From positions 1,798,001-1,862,000 of the forward strand of contig BLLK01000022.1 of NCBI GenBank assembly GCA_021927905.1: a stretch of 64,000 nucleotides of DNA. The letters run 5' to 3'. The DNA is from Chaetoceros tenuissimus (Eukaryota; Bacillariophyta; Thalassiosirophyceae; Chaetocerotales; Chaetocerotaceae). The notes beneath the pieces were generated by a model. It was not told the origin of the DNA. It did no database searches and saw only the letters and a program-made list of their open reading frames with translations. This document shows positions 43,635 through 54,209 of the stretch, piece after piece (within the stretch, counting starts at the first letter, position 1; each line of letters starts with the position of its first letter). The translations under genes and the position numbers were made by a program.

Positions 43635-44477
43635 ATGTCTCAAGCGGGTGAAGTTATTGCGTATCTCTTTTTACTGATCGTTGCAATAAGTACGATATGT
43701 GGTTGTATTATTAAAAACTGCACGGCTTTCGAAGCAGAGAGAGTAGAATTCAATGTGCCAAGTCGAGAAAGACAAGATGCTATGAATCGGCAAAACGCCT
43801 TACGGAGACAACTAGTAGATCTCATGATGCAAAAGATTCAAAAAGATCAGTTGATAAGTGCAACGAGAGAAGATTTGGAACAAAATGCACTTCTGAGAAA
43901 TGAAATCGAGGAACTTGAACAAGAAATCCATAGAGTACAATCACAATTAGCAGCAGAAATGGGCAGACAAAATGGAGATTATGAAGTAGGGCAAATTGAA
44001 TTGAGAAGTCGTAATAATGAAATCGTTCGAAGTAGTAGAAGTCAAAGAATTTTGGAAGGTGTAAATGCATTATCAGAAAGATTATATGGTACAAATAGTA
44101 CAAGAGACGCACCTATCTCTCAAGAGGAACAAACTCGTGAATACATCTTACTAAACATTATTCACAAGAAAGTCATTGCAAAGGGAAATAGTTCCTCATC
44201 CAGTGATAACATTGATGAAGAGACAGCACAAAACAAAGGCGATATCATTTTAACAACTACAACAGGTGGAGATGTGGAAGATAATTTGACATCATCTACC
44301 TCTATTAGAAACATGTGTATCATATGCTGTGATAATTATGAAGAAGGTGACGATATTGCTTACTCTCGAAATCATGAATGTCATCATTTTTATCATGTGG
44401 ACTGTATATTGGAGTGGTTGATGCGAGATAACAATGATGATTGTCCTCTATGTCGAAGTGCATTCTTGGTTGATTAA
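43635..44477 (+). CDS. membrane-anchored RING-H2 protein (putative E3 ubiquitin ligase)
   Basis: 280 residues. A single N-terminal membrane helix (about 7-28, 'VIAYLFLLIVAISTICGCII') is followed by a long coiled coil (about 45-115, Gln/Glu/Leu-rich) and a linker with Ser runs. A C-terminal RING-H2 finger lies at about 228-276: 'MCIICCDNYEEGDDI', 'CHHFYHVDCILEWL', 'DDCPLCRSAF'. It has the C3H2C3 ligand order of membrane RING-H2 ligases, with the conserved Trp in 'EWL'. Likely ubiquitinates membrane or cytosolic substrates from an endomembrane. Target unknown. Confidence 0.85.
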   Translation: MSQAGEVIAYLFLLIVAISTICGCIIKNCTAFEAERVEFNVPSRERQDAMNRQNALRRQLVDLMMQKIQKDQLISATREDLEQNALLRNEIEELEQEIHRVQSQLAAEMGRQNGDYEVGQIELRSRNNEIVRSSRSQRILEGVNALSERLYGTNSTRDAPISQEEQTREYILLNIIHKKVIAKGNSSSSSDNIDEETAQNKGDIILTTTTGGDVEDNLTSSTSIRNMCIICCDNYEEGDDIAYSRNHECHHFYHVDCILEWLMRDNNDDCPLCRSAFLVD

Positions 44478-44698
44478 AAATCGCTAATCGCTGTCAGTAG
44501 GAGGATATGAGAAACTACGGACTCGTCTCTGTACAGTCTCCAAACAGAAACTTCAAGAGATAAGGGTTAGATACAAATCTGAATAGACTATGAGTAACTC
44601 ATATCTGCAAATTCTCTTCTGATGAAAGGCCTATTCGTTCTTTTAGTAGAATGTTGATTGCGTTTCGAAAATAAAGAATTCGTGGATTACTTTGCTCT

Positions 44699-45197
44699 AT
44701 GATAAAAAAGTGCTCACAATCTATCTGTCCTCAATTAGATACAATCCACACCAAGGAGCTTGGAACTGTTATGCGTTCACTTGGACGAGATCCAACCGAT
44801 GCTGAACTCATGGATATGATTAGTGAGGTATGTTCATGCATTTTTATCAGCTTGGAATACTCTATAGTAATCATCTGTAGTAGACTCTCATAAAAGTCTT
44901 TTTTTACCGCTTGAATAGATTGACACAAACGTAAATGGAATCATCAACTTCCCAGATTTGCTGACATTGATGGTACGAAAAACAGAAGTATCTCACTCCG
45001 AAGCAGAAAATCGCGAGACTTTTAGAGTGTTTGATTTGGATGGAAACGGTTTCATCACCGCTTTTGAGTTGAGACATGCTATGAAAAATCTAGGTACTGA
45101 CGTCACTGCTGAGGAAGTTGACAAAATGATTAAAGACTTTGATATTGATGGAGATGGGCAACTGAGTTATGAGGAGTTTTTCAAGTTGATGACATAA
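44699..45197 (+). CDS. calmodulin-like protein lacking the first EF hand
   Basis: Two exons, 44699-44827 and 44919-45197 (91-nt intron, GTATGT...AATAG), join into 135 residues. Exon 1 starts with an unrelated '[13 protein letters not shown]', then follows calmodulin from the middle of the first EF loop ('[20 protein letters not shown]'). Three EF loops remain: [24 protein letters not shown] and [12 protein letters not shown]. The intron lies exactly where calmodulin intron 2 lies. The bases before the homology read 'ctgtcctcaattag', a good acceptor. An ancestral exon 1 (first EF half-loop) may therefore have been lost, or may lie where I cannot find it. Either a three-EF calmodulin-like protein or a decaying copy. 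Confidence 0.6.
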
Positions 45198-45609
45198 TAA
45201 TAAGTATGAACTCAATCGAACATTGATGCATCTTTTTACTGGATGTAGATTTGTGAAAAGATGCAATACTTATGCTCATGGTTATGATGTACAGATCAGC
45301 TCGATTAGATAAGCAGCTATAATATGAAGTTCGCGATTTCAAATAGAGAGAAATGTTACAGCGCACAATCGCTTCCTACTTTGTTTGTCTTGCATTTTCA
45401 ACTAAAACAAACTTTTACACTGTATCATTAAGAAGGCATGAAGGGGTTTTCTACCTTCTCGTCAAGTAAGTAGAAATTTTAGAACCATTCATTTTCTCTT
45501 GCATCAACTTGGTTTTTACTTTGAATTACATGACCCAATATACCATCAACCATCCCATGTTCATTTCGATCGATTCCTCCCAAGTATCTAGATTCATAAA
45601 TTTTCAAAG
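45198..45609. other. intergenic between convergent genes
   Basis: About 410 bp holding the 3' flanks of the calmodulin-like gene and the F-box gene. No gene seen. Confidence 0.45.
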
Positions 45610-47235
45610 TCAACCATCTAATGGCTCCAGGTCTGGTCTACAAGGACACCCATTGCATTTCAACCAACGAAGAACTTTCAATCTCTGCAGTCGAATGGCA
45701 CATTCAATCACAGACTCATCCATTGGTATGTCGTACTCACGGAAAAGTTGAAGAAGCTGAATTACTTGTGTAGATGGCCTTATTGAGCTGCTATTCGAAG
45801 GATATTCGATGGCATCAACATAAACATTACGATCAACAGGCATACGATCGTTCACAATACAATACTTGAGCAAAGATTTACTGCACTTTCGCATAGCCAT
45901 GTGGTAGATGTCATCATCCCAAGGGCAGCCATTTTGCAGTGCCCATGTCAAGGTTGGAAGATGGAGTTGTTCTGCAGCTTCATAACTTGCATCTTTGTTC
46001 CATGGAACTCCATGATGATGAAGCAATTTGAAGATATCCAATTTAGTCTCAGGCGTTTTGATATCACTTTTGGTGCTTCTTCGATATTGAAAATACTTAA
46101 ACGCATCCTTGTACAGACTAGAGTCAGACGGACATCCATTCTCAAGGCAATATTCGATCAATGGTAAATCGCCTCTAATCACCGCATCTTTCAATGTCTG
46201 GACATTCCATGGACATCCATTGCTTTTAGCCCACTTCAATGCTTCTAGATTTCCATTTACAGCAGCCAATTCGCAGGTCCGTTCATTCCAAGGAATCCCA
46301 TTCTCTCTCAGCCACTTCAAGGTATTTAATGCCTTGGCTGTATTATCGTGTGGCTTCACTGCATATGCACAAATACTTGCATCAGAAGGGCAATTGTTTT
46401 CAAGGCATTGTTTCAGAATTGGTATGCTCCCGCCCAATGTAGCATTTTTGAACAATGTCAGGTCCCAAGTACAATCACCGCGTTGTAGTAACCAATTGAA
46501 TATTTCAACCTGTCCACCTCTTGCAGCTTTAGTCAAAAATGTTTGGTAATTTCGATCATTTCTTCGAAATTTCTGTTTCAAGATATCGAAGTGACCCTCT
46601 TCCGCAAAAGAGAATTTCATATTGAACGCATTTTGTCTTGTAACTATTTTATTCTCGACCATCCAATAGACATCGAGCACATGCCCATTTGAGAGAAGCT
46701 CATCAATAAATTCTTTGCTTTTGATCTCTTCGATTCCTCCTTTCATCAACAAAAATTTGATGACTTCTAAATGCCTACCGGTCACAATCTTCTCCAGTAG
46801 AGCTTGGCGATCGACTTTCATGGCTTGAGGCAAACTGACACCAAGTGAATATGCGCACTCCAGTACGTCCTTTCTTCCTTCTACGGCTGCTAAGCGACAT
46901 GCTTTATGCTGAATAGTTAGGGGAGCATTGAGGAAACAAGCTGTAACTAGTTTCATCGATCCATTGCAGACAGCAGCAGCCGAGGTATACTTGTTGCGTC
47001 CTTGTTGCAGTATGACATCGACGTCGAACACATTGCCCTGTACTTGAACTCCTTGAGAAATGTAGTTCCAGTAGAAGTACTTTGAGACTGGAGCCATAAA
47101 GGCGAAATTGCCTTTGCCGACGAATTCGAGGCAGTACTGAAAGAGATCATCTGGAAGATCTTGGATATGATTGCAACTAACAGAGGATTTCACGTTGCTA
47201 ACTGGGTCTACTCTTGCTCTCTTTCGTTGGGACAT
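45610..47235 (-). CDS. F-box/ankyrin-like repeat protein, copy 1
   Basis: 541 residues from the ATG at 47235. The frame continues 35 codons upstream, but all three family members begin 'MSQRKRARV'. An F-box-like segment follows at about 18-55 ('IQDLPDDLFQYCLEFVGKG' then 'MAPVSKYFYWNYI'). The rest is built of about 12 degenerate ankyrin-type repeats with the signature 'LKWLRENGIPWN...LAAVNGNLEALKWA' and 'NGCPW'. Such repeats are common in diatoms and large DNA viruses. F-box proteins link substrates to SCF ubiquitin ligases, and the repeats would choose the substrate. The basic start could be a nuclear signal. First of three same-strand copies. Confidence 0.8.
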   Translation of the reverse strand: MSQRKRARVDPVSNVKSSVSCNHIQDLPDDLFQYCLEFVGKGNFAFMAPVSKYFYWNYISQGVQVQGNVFDVDVILQQGRNKYTSAAAVCNGSMKLVTACFLNAPLTIQHKACRLAAVEGRKDVLECAYSLGVSLPQAMKVDRQALLEKIVTGRHLEVIKFLLMKGGIEEIKSKEFIDELLSNGHVLDVYWMVENKIVTRQNAFNMKFSFAEEGHFDILKQKFRRNDRNYQTFLTKAARGGQVEIFNWLLQRGDCTWDLTLFKNATLGGSIPILKQCLENNCPSDASICAYAVKPHDNTAKALNTLKWLRENGIPWNERTCELAAVNGNLEALKWAKSNGCPWNVQTLKDAVIRGDLPLIEYCLENGCPSDSSLYKDAFKYFQYRRSTKSDIKTPETKLDIFKLLHHHGVPWNKDASYEAAEQLHLPTLTWALQNGCPWDDDIYHMAMRKCSKSLLKYCIVNDRMPVDRNVYVDAIEYPSNSSSIRPSTQVIQLLQLFREYDIPMDESVIECAIRLQRLKVLRWLKCNGCPCRPDLEPLDG

Positions 47236-47555
47236 TTTCTTCTTTTTCTGAGTTGATGAGCTCGAAAGGTGTTGATGAATCGAATATGTAATCGAGGTCA
47301 ACTGATACGAAATTTCAAATTTGAATTTGATACAGTACATCTTTGCTAGATTATGTGTACTCTCATTTTTACAGATTTATACCACAAAAATGATGCTAAT
47401 GCTATATGTTGTATATATAGTTTGTTTTCCATGAGCAATGAAACGAGTCGAGTCCTGATACCATCACTTTTTCAATCATACCATTTACATTTTTATTTCT
47501 TGAGAATACAATTCAATCAATTCCTCCCAATTATCTGCATGACAAAACCTCAAAG
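47236..47555. other. spacer in the F-box array
   Basis: About 320 bp with the promoter of copy 1 and the 3' flank of copy 2. No gene. Confidence 0.45.
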
Positions 47556-49190
47556 TCAATTATCCAATGCATCCAAATGCTGCTGCTGATCAGGACGACA
47601 TGGGCATCCATTGCATCTCAACCAGCGAAGAACTTTCAATCTCTGCAGTCTAACGGCACAATCAATCACAGATTCATCCATTGGTACGTCATACTCGCGG
47701 AAAAGTTGCAAAAGCTGAATTACTTCTGTGTGCGGCTTGATTGATCTTCTTTCCGAAGGATATTCGATGGCGTCGACATAAACATTACGATTGGTAGGTA
47801 CGCGATCGTTCTCGATACAATACTTGAGCAAAGATTTACTGCACTTTCGCATAGCCATGTGGTAGATGTCATCATCCCAAGGGCAACCATTCTGCAGTGC
47901 CCATGTCAAGGCTGGAAAATGGAGTTGTTCTGCAGCTTCATTGCTTACACTTTTGTTCCATGGAACTCCATGATGATGAAGCAATTTGAAGATATCCAAT
48001 TTAGTCTCAGGCGTTTTGATATCACCTTTGGCCATTTCAGATGGAAAAGGAAAAAACGCAACCTTGTACAGAACATAGTTCGAACGACATCCATTCGCAA
48101 GGCAATATTCGATCAATGGTAAATCGCCTCTAATCACAGCTACACTTATTGCCTTGACATCCCAAGGGCATCCATTGCTTTTAGCCCACATTAATGCTTC
48201 TAGATTTCCACTTTCAGCTGCGACCTCACAAGTCTGTTCATTCCATAGAATCCCATTCTCTCTGAGCCACTTCAAGGTATTTAATGCCTTAGCTTTATTA
48301 TCTTTCAACTTCATTGCAGCAACGCAAATACTTGCATCAGAAGGGCAATTGTTTTCAAGACATTGTTCTAGAATCGGTATACTCCCGCCAAATGCAGCAC
48401 AGCGGAACAAATGCAGGTCCCAAGTACAATTACCCCGTTGTAGTAACCAGTTGAATATCTCAAGCTGTCCACCTTTCGCAGCACTCATCAAAAAGGTCTG
48501 GTAATTTCGATCATTTCTTCGAAACTTCCGTTTCAAAATATCGAAGTGGCCCTGTTCCGCCAAAGAATATTTCATACTGACCGCATTTTGCCTTGTAATA
48601 AGTTCATTCTCAACCATCCAACAGACATCGAGCACATGACCTTTGGATAGAAGCTTATCAACGAAAGCTTTGCTTTTGATCTCTTCGATTCTTCCCTTCA
48701 TCAAAAGAAATTTGATGACTTCTAAATGCCTACCAGTCACAATCTTCTCCAACACTTCTTGGCGATCGACTGTCATGGCTTCAGGCAAGCTAACATCAAG
48801 TGAGTATGCGCACTCCAATATGTCCTTTCTTCCTTCTATGGCAGCTAAGCGACATGCCTTGTGTTGAATCCTTAGGGGGGCATCGAGGAATACATTCGTA
48901 GCCAATCTCATCGATCCATTGCAGACTGCATGAGGCGAGGTATACTTGTTGCGTCCTTGTTGCAGTACGGCATCCACGTCAAGCATATTGTTCTTCATCT
49001 GTACACCTTGAGAAATGTAGTTCCAGTAGAAGAACTTGGAGACCGGAGCTACAAACATGAAATTGCCTTTGCCGACAAACTCGAGGCAGTACTGAAAGAG
49101 ATCATCTGGTAGATCTTGGATATGAGCACAAGAACTAGAAGATTCACTTCTGTGGTCGTCCTCTACTCTAGCTCTCTTTCGTTGGGACAT
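47556..49190 (-). CDS. F-box/ankyrin-like repeat protein, copy 2
   Basis: 544 residues starting 'MSQRKRARVEDDH'. The organisation is the same as its neighbours: basic head, F-box-like 'IQDLPDDLFQYCLEFVGKG' (about 23-42), then ankyrin-type repeats to the end ('LRWLRCNGCPCRPDQQQHLD'). Its last 15 codons and 3' sequence are more like copy 3 than copy 1, while other segments are nearly identical to copy 1. Intact. The likely role is SCF substrate adaptor (inferred). Confidence 0.82.
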   Translation of the reverse strand: MSQRKRARVEDDHRSESSSSCAHIQDLPDDLFQYCLEFVGKGNFMFVAPVSKFFYWNYISQGVQMKNNMLDVDAVLQQGRNKYTSPHAVCNGSMRLATNVFLDAPLRIQHKACRLAAIEGRKDILECAYSLDVSLPEAMTVDRQEVLEKIVTGRHLEVIKFLLMKGRIEEIKSKAFVDKLLSKGHVLDVCWMVENELITRQNAVSMKYSLAEQGHFDILKRKFRRNDRNYQTFLMSAAKGGQLEIFNWLLQRGNCTWDLHLFRCAAFGGSIPILEQCLENNCPSDASICVAAMKLKDNKAKALNTLKWLRENGILWNEQTCEVAAESGNLEALMWAKSNGCPWDVKAISVAVIRGDLPLIEYCLANGCRSNYVLYKVAFFPFPSEMAKGDIKTPETKLDIFKLLHHHGVPWNKSVSNEAAEQLHFPALTWALQNGCPWDDDIYHMAMRKCSKSLLKYCIENDRVPTNRNVYVDAIEYPSERRSIKPHTEVIQLLQLFREYDVPMDESVIDCAVRLQRLKVLRWLRCNGCPCRPDQQQHLDALDN

Positions 49191-49583
49191 TTTCTTCTGT
49201 TGATGATTGCTTTATCGATGAGTTGGAATAGTGTTTTGAATTGGAAACAATGAATCCCTTTGATGATAAGGCTGCGGCAGAGAGTGAACGAATTTGAACT
49301 TGATGGTTGTGTCGATCACAATGTCGTTCGTTTGTGTTTCGTCATTTCAGCCTTTTTTCAGAGTCAATTATCCAATTGACATTTGGAAAGACTCAAAATA
49401 CAGTTGCAGACCGTTATTTTATGCTCATATTTCTAAAAAGTGAGAGTTCTCATACAAAGAACACATTCAACTCGCAGCCGCCATCGTCGTGTTCTCAATA
49501 TTGAAATAAGAACACCTTTTGTGATTCATCATATGCATAATTTTTTGTTTACTGTTTCTATAACCAATAACTTTAAAAATACG
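49191..49583. other. divergent spacer
   Basis: About 390 bp between F-box copy 2 (minus) and the decayed gene (plus). No gene seen. Confidence 0.4.
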
Positions 49584-51447
49584 ATGGACCCTGTGAAAGA
49601 AAACTTGATCAATTTAGGAACTCCTCCACCTTTTCTTCGCGAGAATTACAAATGGAGAAACTACGAAATAAGTGAAACAGAGCATTATTGTCGAGAATTA
49701 TTGCCTTCGTCAGGGGTATGGAAGAAGGATGTCATCACAGACTATCGAACTGCTTACCGAGAAGTGAATATAATGTCAATGTCAGCTCTTTTGGATGATA
49801 TTGATACCATGTTATCTTCTCCTTGGAAAATCTACTCATGTAGTGGGAATTGCGGAATTTCCTTCGATAGATCCGCATCCACCATTATTCTTAGAACTGA
49901 AGAGACAGGATTCAGGATTTGCTCTAGTGGAATCGTAGCTGCTCTGGCTATTGATGCGATTAAAAGTGACGAGTCGCATTCATGGAGCGTGGACAAAGAA
50001 AATGGTGGTGGGGCACATAGAGAATTACATTTGCATATCCCTGAAAAGATTGTAAGAGCAATTAAATCTTCTCATAAAGGGGAAGAATCAATACTAGCAA
50101 CTGTCTGTGTTGCTGAATATGTCAGACACTTGAACGACTATTCCCATTGGGGTATTGATGCTTATAGTGTTTGCATTGACAATCAACAAAGATTTGGAGC
50201 ATTTCAATAAATTTGCCCATACAATATTCTCCTCTAGGTAAGAACAGGGATACATTCTTTCAAACGGATGTTTTTTTATTTACGAAGGTCCCTCTCTGTC
50301 AGTATTTTGATGAGAAACAGAGCTTCACGTAGATTATGGGGAACTTATGAACACGGATGGATCTGGTGTGCAGATAACGTCAAATCAGAAAAGTTGTGGA
50401 ACTGGTTAGAAAATGACAATGCAGAACTATTCGTTGAATTTTCCCCAGAAATGTTATCCGAGGTACATCTTGCATATTTAGCTCTTGTCACTTATTCGAA
50501 AAACATTTTACATGGAGCATCGGAATTGGAGATTGTTTTGAAGTATGTGTCAGGGCGCTTTGGGATGCCACTGAATATTTCTATATTCATAAGATATCAA
50601 GGAGAAACAATGTCGCATAAGTGGATTACTCGTGATGGACCCAGTTTTGCTTATTTCACAGCAAAGAAAGCTGTCGGTGCAGTTGTCGATATCAATTGGG
50701 AAAACCTTACTATGTCAAAACATGAAATCGATGATAGGTAAAGGGTTACTTTCTCAACAATTTCAGCAAAGTTGGCATAGGAAAGTTTTACGACTTGGAC
50801 ATCCGATCCAATGGTACAACTCTCAGTCATCAATTCAAGCTGTTATTGGTGGAGTTTGCTTAATTCTTTCATATATTTATGCGCAGAAACTTGATACATG
50901 AGCCTTCCACTTTCTTTGGGCCCTTGTCTTTTCGAATCTTTTGAAGGAAGAAGTTGCCGTATGGACCTTGCCCAGGCGATTTATTGGCGTCGTACGTAAC
51001 GATGTCGCTGTAGGAACAGTTGAACTAATTACTTATACTTTAATGATAACAACAGTTGCTTTGGTGGAAGCATTATATAATCTCAAGGATCATGGAAAAG
51101 AATGATGCACTGAAATAGTTTCCTTACTCTGGTCTGCTGTTCTTTTTACGACATTACTATCTCTTATCTGACCATTTTTCATCAACGTCAGAAATGTTCT
51201 CAGTAAGAGACCGGAAGAGAAAGTCGAACTTGCTAGGACAGATCTACAGTTGTGGAACGACTTAGTTCTTGATGCTGGAGTCAAAATTGGTTTGCGGTGC
51301 GGAGGAGAGCATTTTTTGGTGGCTGGTGTTGCTATTGTGAATGAAGAAGTTGCTTCTGATGTCGGAGAGAAGTGGAAAGAATCACTTGGGCATACTGAAA
51401 TGCCAGCAGGAACAACACGTCTAGGGAGTACAGTTTGCGTTGGTTAG
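49584..51447 (+). pseudogene. decayed membrane-protein gene with frame changes and three in-frame TGA codons
   Basis: A recognisable coding track starts at ATG 49584 ('MDPVKENLINLGTPPPFL'). It runs open to a TAA at 50208, or passes it if a GTATTG...CTCTAG intron (50152-50237) is used. It continues from about 50330 to 50741 ('LWGTYEHGWIWCADN'), shifts frame near 50740, and then stays in a single frame to the TAG at 51445. That last stretch is broken only by TGA at 50899, 51103 and 51169. It contains at least three hydrophobic helices ('AVIGGVCLILSYIY', 'ELITYTLMITTVALV', 'SAVLFTTLLSLI') and a soluble end ('GVKIGLRCGGEHFL'). No family recognised. It sits between F-box copies 2 and 3 on the opposite strand. 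Several unrecognised introns are an alternative to decay. Confidence 0.5.
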
Positions 51448-51633
51448 ATACTTTACACTATTTCGTTATAAATTTGACCAATATCATCAATATCTGTAGG
51501 GCCAATAGCTTTACCAACTACCCTCGCCAATGAGATAAAATGGATGTTGACAGGATGATTTGACATTGATGGTGATGGTCAGACTTGAGTGTGAGGCTCT
51601 TCCTCCTAGTATCTGCATGACAAAACTTCGACG

Positions 51634-53286
51634 TCAACCATCCAATGCATCCAAATGCTGCTGCTGATCTGGTCTACACGGACAACCATTACATCTCAAC
51701 CAACGAAAAACTTTCAATCTCTGCAGTCTAACGGCACAATCAATCACAGACTCGTCCATTGGTATATCATATTCGCGGAAAAGCTGCAAAAACAGAATTA
51801 CTCCTATATCCAAATGCGGCTCGCTTAATCCGCTATTTGAAAGAGATTCAATAACATCAACATAAATATTACAATCGACAGGAACATGATCGTTCTCAAT
51901 GCAATACTTGAGCAAGGCTTTGTTGCAATGTCGCATAGCCATATGGTAGATGTCATCATCCCAAGGGCAACAATTCTGCAGTGCCCAAGTCAAAGCTGGA
52001 AGATGAAGAAATTGTGCTGCTGCATGACTTACACTTTTGTCCCATGGAACTCCATACTGATGAAGTATTTTGAAGATGTTCAACTTGGTCTCAGACGTTT
52101 TGATATCACCTTTGGCTCTTTGAAATGCAAATGTTTGAAACGCATTCTTGTAAAGACTAGAGTTAGACGGACATCCATTCTCAAAGCAATATTCGATCAA
52201 AAATAAATCACCTCTAATCACAGCTGCTCTCAAAGCCTCAATATCCCAAGGACATCCGTTGTTTCTAGCCCACTTCAATGCTTCTAGATTTCCACTCTGA
52301 GATGCGGTCTGACAAGTTTTAGCATCCCAAGGAAGCCCATTCTCCCTGAGCCACTTCAAGGTATTGAGTGCTTTAGTTTTATTACCACATGCATTCATTG
52401 CAAATTTGCAAATAATTGCATCAGAAGGACAGTTGTTTTCAAGACATTGTTTTAGAATCGATATACTTCCGCCAAATGCAGCACACTTGAACAGTTTCAA
52501 GTCCCAAGTACAATCACCGCGTTGTAGCAACCAATTGAATATCTCAAGCTGTCCACCCTCCGCAGCTTTTAACAAAAAGGCCTGGAAACTTCGATCATTT
52601 CTTCGAAATTTCCGTTTCAAGATATCAAAGTGCCCCTGTTCCGCCAAAGAGTATTTCATGTTGACCGCATTTTGACTTGTAATAATTTCATTTTCGACCA
52701 TCCAATGGACATCGAGCACATGCCCATTTAATAGAAGCTTATCAATAAAAGATTTGTTTTTGATCTCTTCGATTCCTCCTTTCATCAGCAGAAATTTGAT
52801 GACTTCCAAATGCCTACCGGTCACAATCTTCTCCAGTACTGCTTTGCGATCGACTTTCATGGCTTCAGACAAACTTACATCAAGTGAGTATGCACACTCC
52901 AATATATCCTTTCTTCCTTCTACGGCTGCTAAGCGACATGCTTTTTGTCGTATTTTTGTTCCTGCAGTCAGAAAGCAATGTGTAGCCAGTTTGATCGATC
53001 CATTACAGACTGCATGAGGCGAGGTATACTTGTTGCGTCCTTGTTGTAGTATGACATCGACGTCGAACACATTGTTCCTCATCTGTACACCTTGAGAAAT
53101 GTAGTTCCAGTAGAAGAACTTGGAGACCGGAGCTACAAAAGCGAAATTGCCTTTGCCGACAAACTCGAGACAGTACTGAAAGAGATCATCGGGCAGATCT
53201 TGGATATGAGCACAAGAACTAGAGGGATCTTCTTCACCACAGCCGTTGCTTTCTAGGTCTACTCTTGCTCTCTTTCGTTGGGACAT
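51634..53286 (-). CDS. F-box/ankyrin-like repeat protein, copy 3
   Basis: 550 residues from the ATG at 53286, chosen because the shared 'MSQRKRARVD' start is there. The frame extends 37 codons further upstream. The F-box-like segment is at about 27-65 ('IQDLPDDLFQYCLEFVGKG', 'VAPVSKFFYWNYISQG'). Ankyrin-type repeats follow ('LKWLRENGLPWDAKTCQTA', 'NGCPWDIEALRAAVI'). A few residues are inserted near 'SNSGLSEPHLDIGVI' relative to copies 1 and 2. Intact. Separated from copy 2 by the decayed plus-strand gene. Confidence 0.82.
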   Translation of the reverse strand: MSQRKRARVDLESNGCGEEDPSSSCAHIQDLPDDLFQYCLEFVGKGNFAFVAPVSKFFYWNYISQGVQMRNNVFDVDVILQQGRNKYTSPHAVCNGSIKLATHCFLTAGTKIRQKACRLAAVEGRKDILECAYSLDVSLSEAMKVDRKAVLEKIVTGRHLEVIKFLLMKGGIEEIKNKSFIDKLLLNGHVLDVHWMVENEIITSQNAVNMKYSLAEQGHFDILKRKFRRNDRSFQAFLLKAAEGGQLEIFNWLLQRGDCTWDLKLFKCAAFGGSISILKQCLENNCPSDAIICKFAMNACGNKTKALNTLKWLRENGLPWDAKTCQTASQSGNLEALKWARNNGCPWDIEALRAAVIRGDLFLIEYCFENGCPSNSSLYKNAFQTFAFQRAKGDIKTSETKLNIFKILHQYGVPWDKSVSHAAAQFLHLPALTWALQNCCPWDDDIYHMAMRHCNKALLKYCIENDHVPVDCNIYVDVIESLSNSGLSEPHLDIGVILFLQLFREYDIPMDESVIDCAVRLQRLKVFRWLRCNGCPCRPDQQQHLDALDG

Positions 53287-54209
53287 TCTCCTTTGTTGAT
53301 GATTACTGTAATAATAGGTATGAAAATTTTGATGAAGCAATGAATTTAGTTTGTATCCATTGACCGAGGGAGGTGGAGAGTTTAGTTTTGAAAACACGAG
53401 AAAAAGAGGAAATAGAGTTTTGTTTCAACACAATGTCGTCCCATCTTTTTCAGCCTATTCTCAGAGTCAAATAGCCAATCTTGACACTACTGAACTCTGA
53501 TAATAAGAAAATCAATCAAGAAGAATCATCAACGAGAGACGAGACTACAGATAGTACCAATGTACCAATGGTTAGTAAATGAAATAAACAAAAGATGTAG
53601 CGTTTTGGGGAGACTTTCCAAATAGATGCTTTCTAAAATCTTCTTCGCCAAAGAATTTTTTGACTCAGGTAATAGGATCAGGCATCAGGTCATGCATGCC
53701 ACGTATGAATATACATCGACATGACATCTACATAAATTTGATTGGATTCTTCTTCAAAAAGATATCCATGATCTATGAGCCTATGTGTCTATCCAGCATG
53801 TATTCATAGGAATTCCTCTCTGTTCCATGATTTAACCAAGCATGATCAAACTTGAAGGATACTCCTAGCCCGATAGGATCGCACCCCTCATAATTTCAAA
53901 AATACACTAAATTCCTTCACAAATAATTTATTACAGTACATCGTTGCCGATCGAGAATGAGGTGACGAGAAAGAGCGAACTTTTCCAAAAATGAATTATT
54001 TGAGATTGACAACGAAAAACATGATGAATCACGAGCAGGCCAGCCGATTGGGTAGATGTTGACATTTGAATCTTTCTTACTCGTGAATGAGTACGTGGAA
54101 CACCCCGGCCAAATGAAAAGTTGGCGTTGAAATATTACTTTGAGTCATCCCACCATACCCACATTCTCATAAAAGAAACAGACAAAACATTTCTTACTAG
54201 TACATAAAG
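53287..54209. other. divergent intergenic region, no gene seen
   Basis: About 920 bp between F-box copy 3 (minus) and a calmodulin-type gene (plus). No credible frame; promoters of both expected. Confidence 0.45.

Noticed and set aside
50899-51171. In-frame TGA codons as selenocysteine or as a mitochondrial insertion using TGA for Trp
   Set aside because: The same gene also shows frame changes upstream, the sequence lacks mitochondrial gene content, and I cannot see a selenocysteine-insertion hairpin. Decay is the simpler reading.
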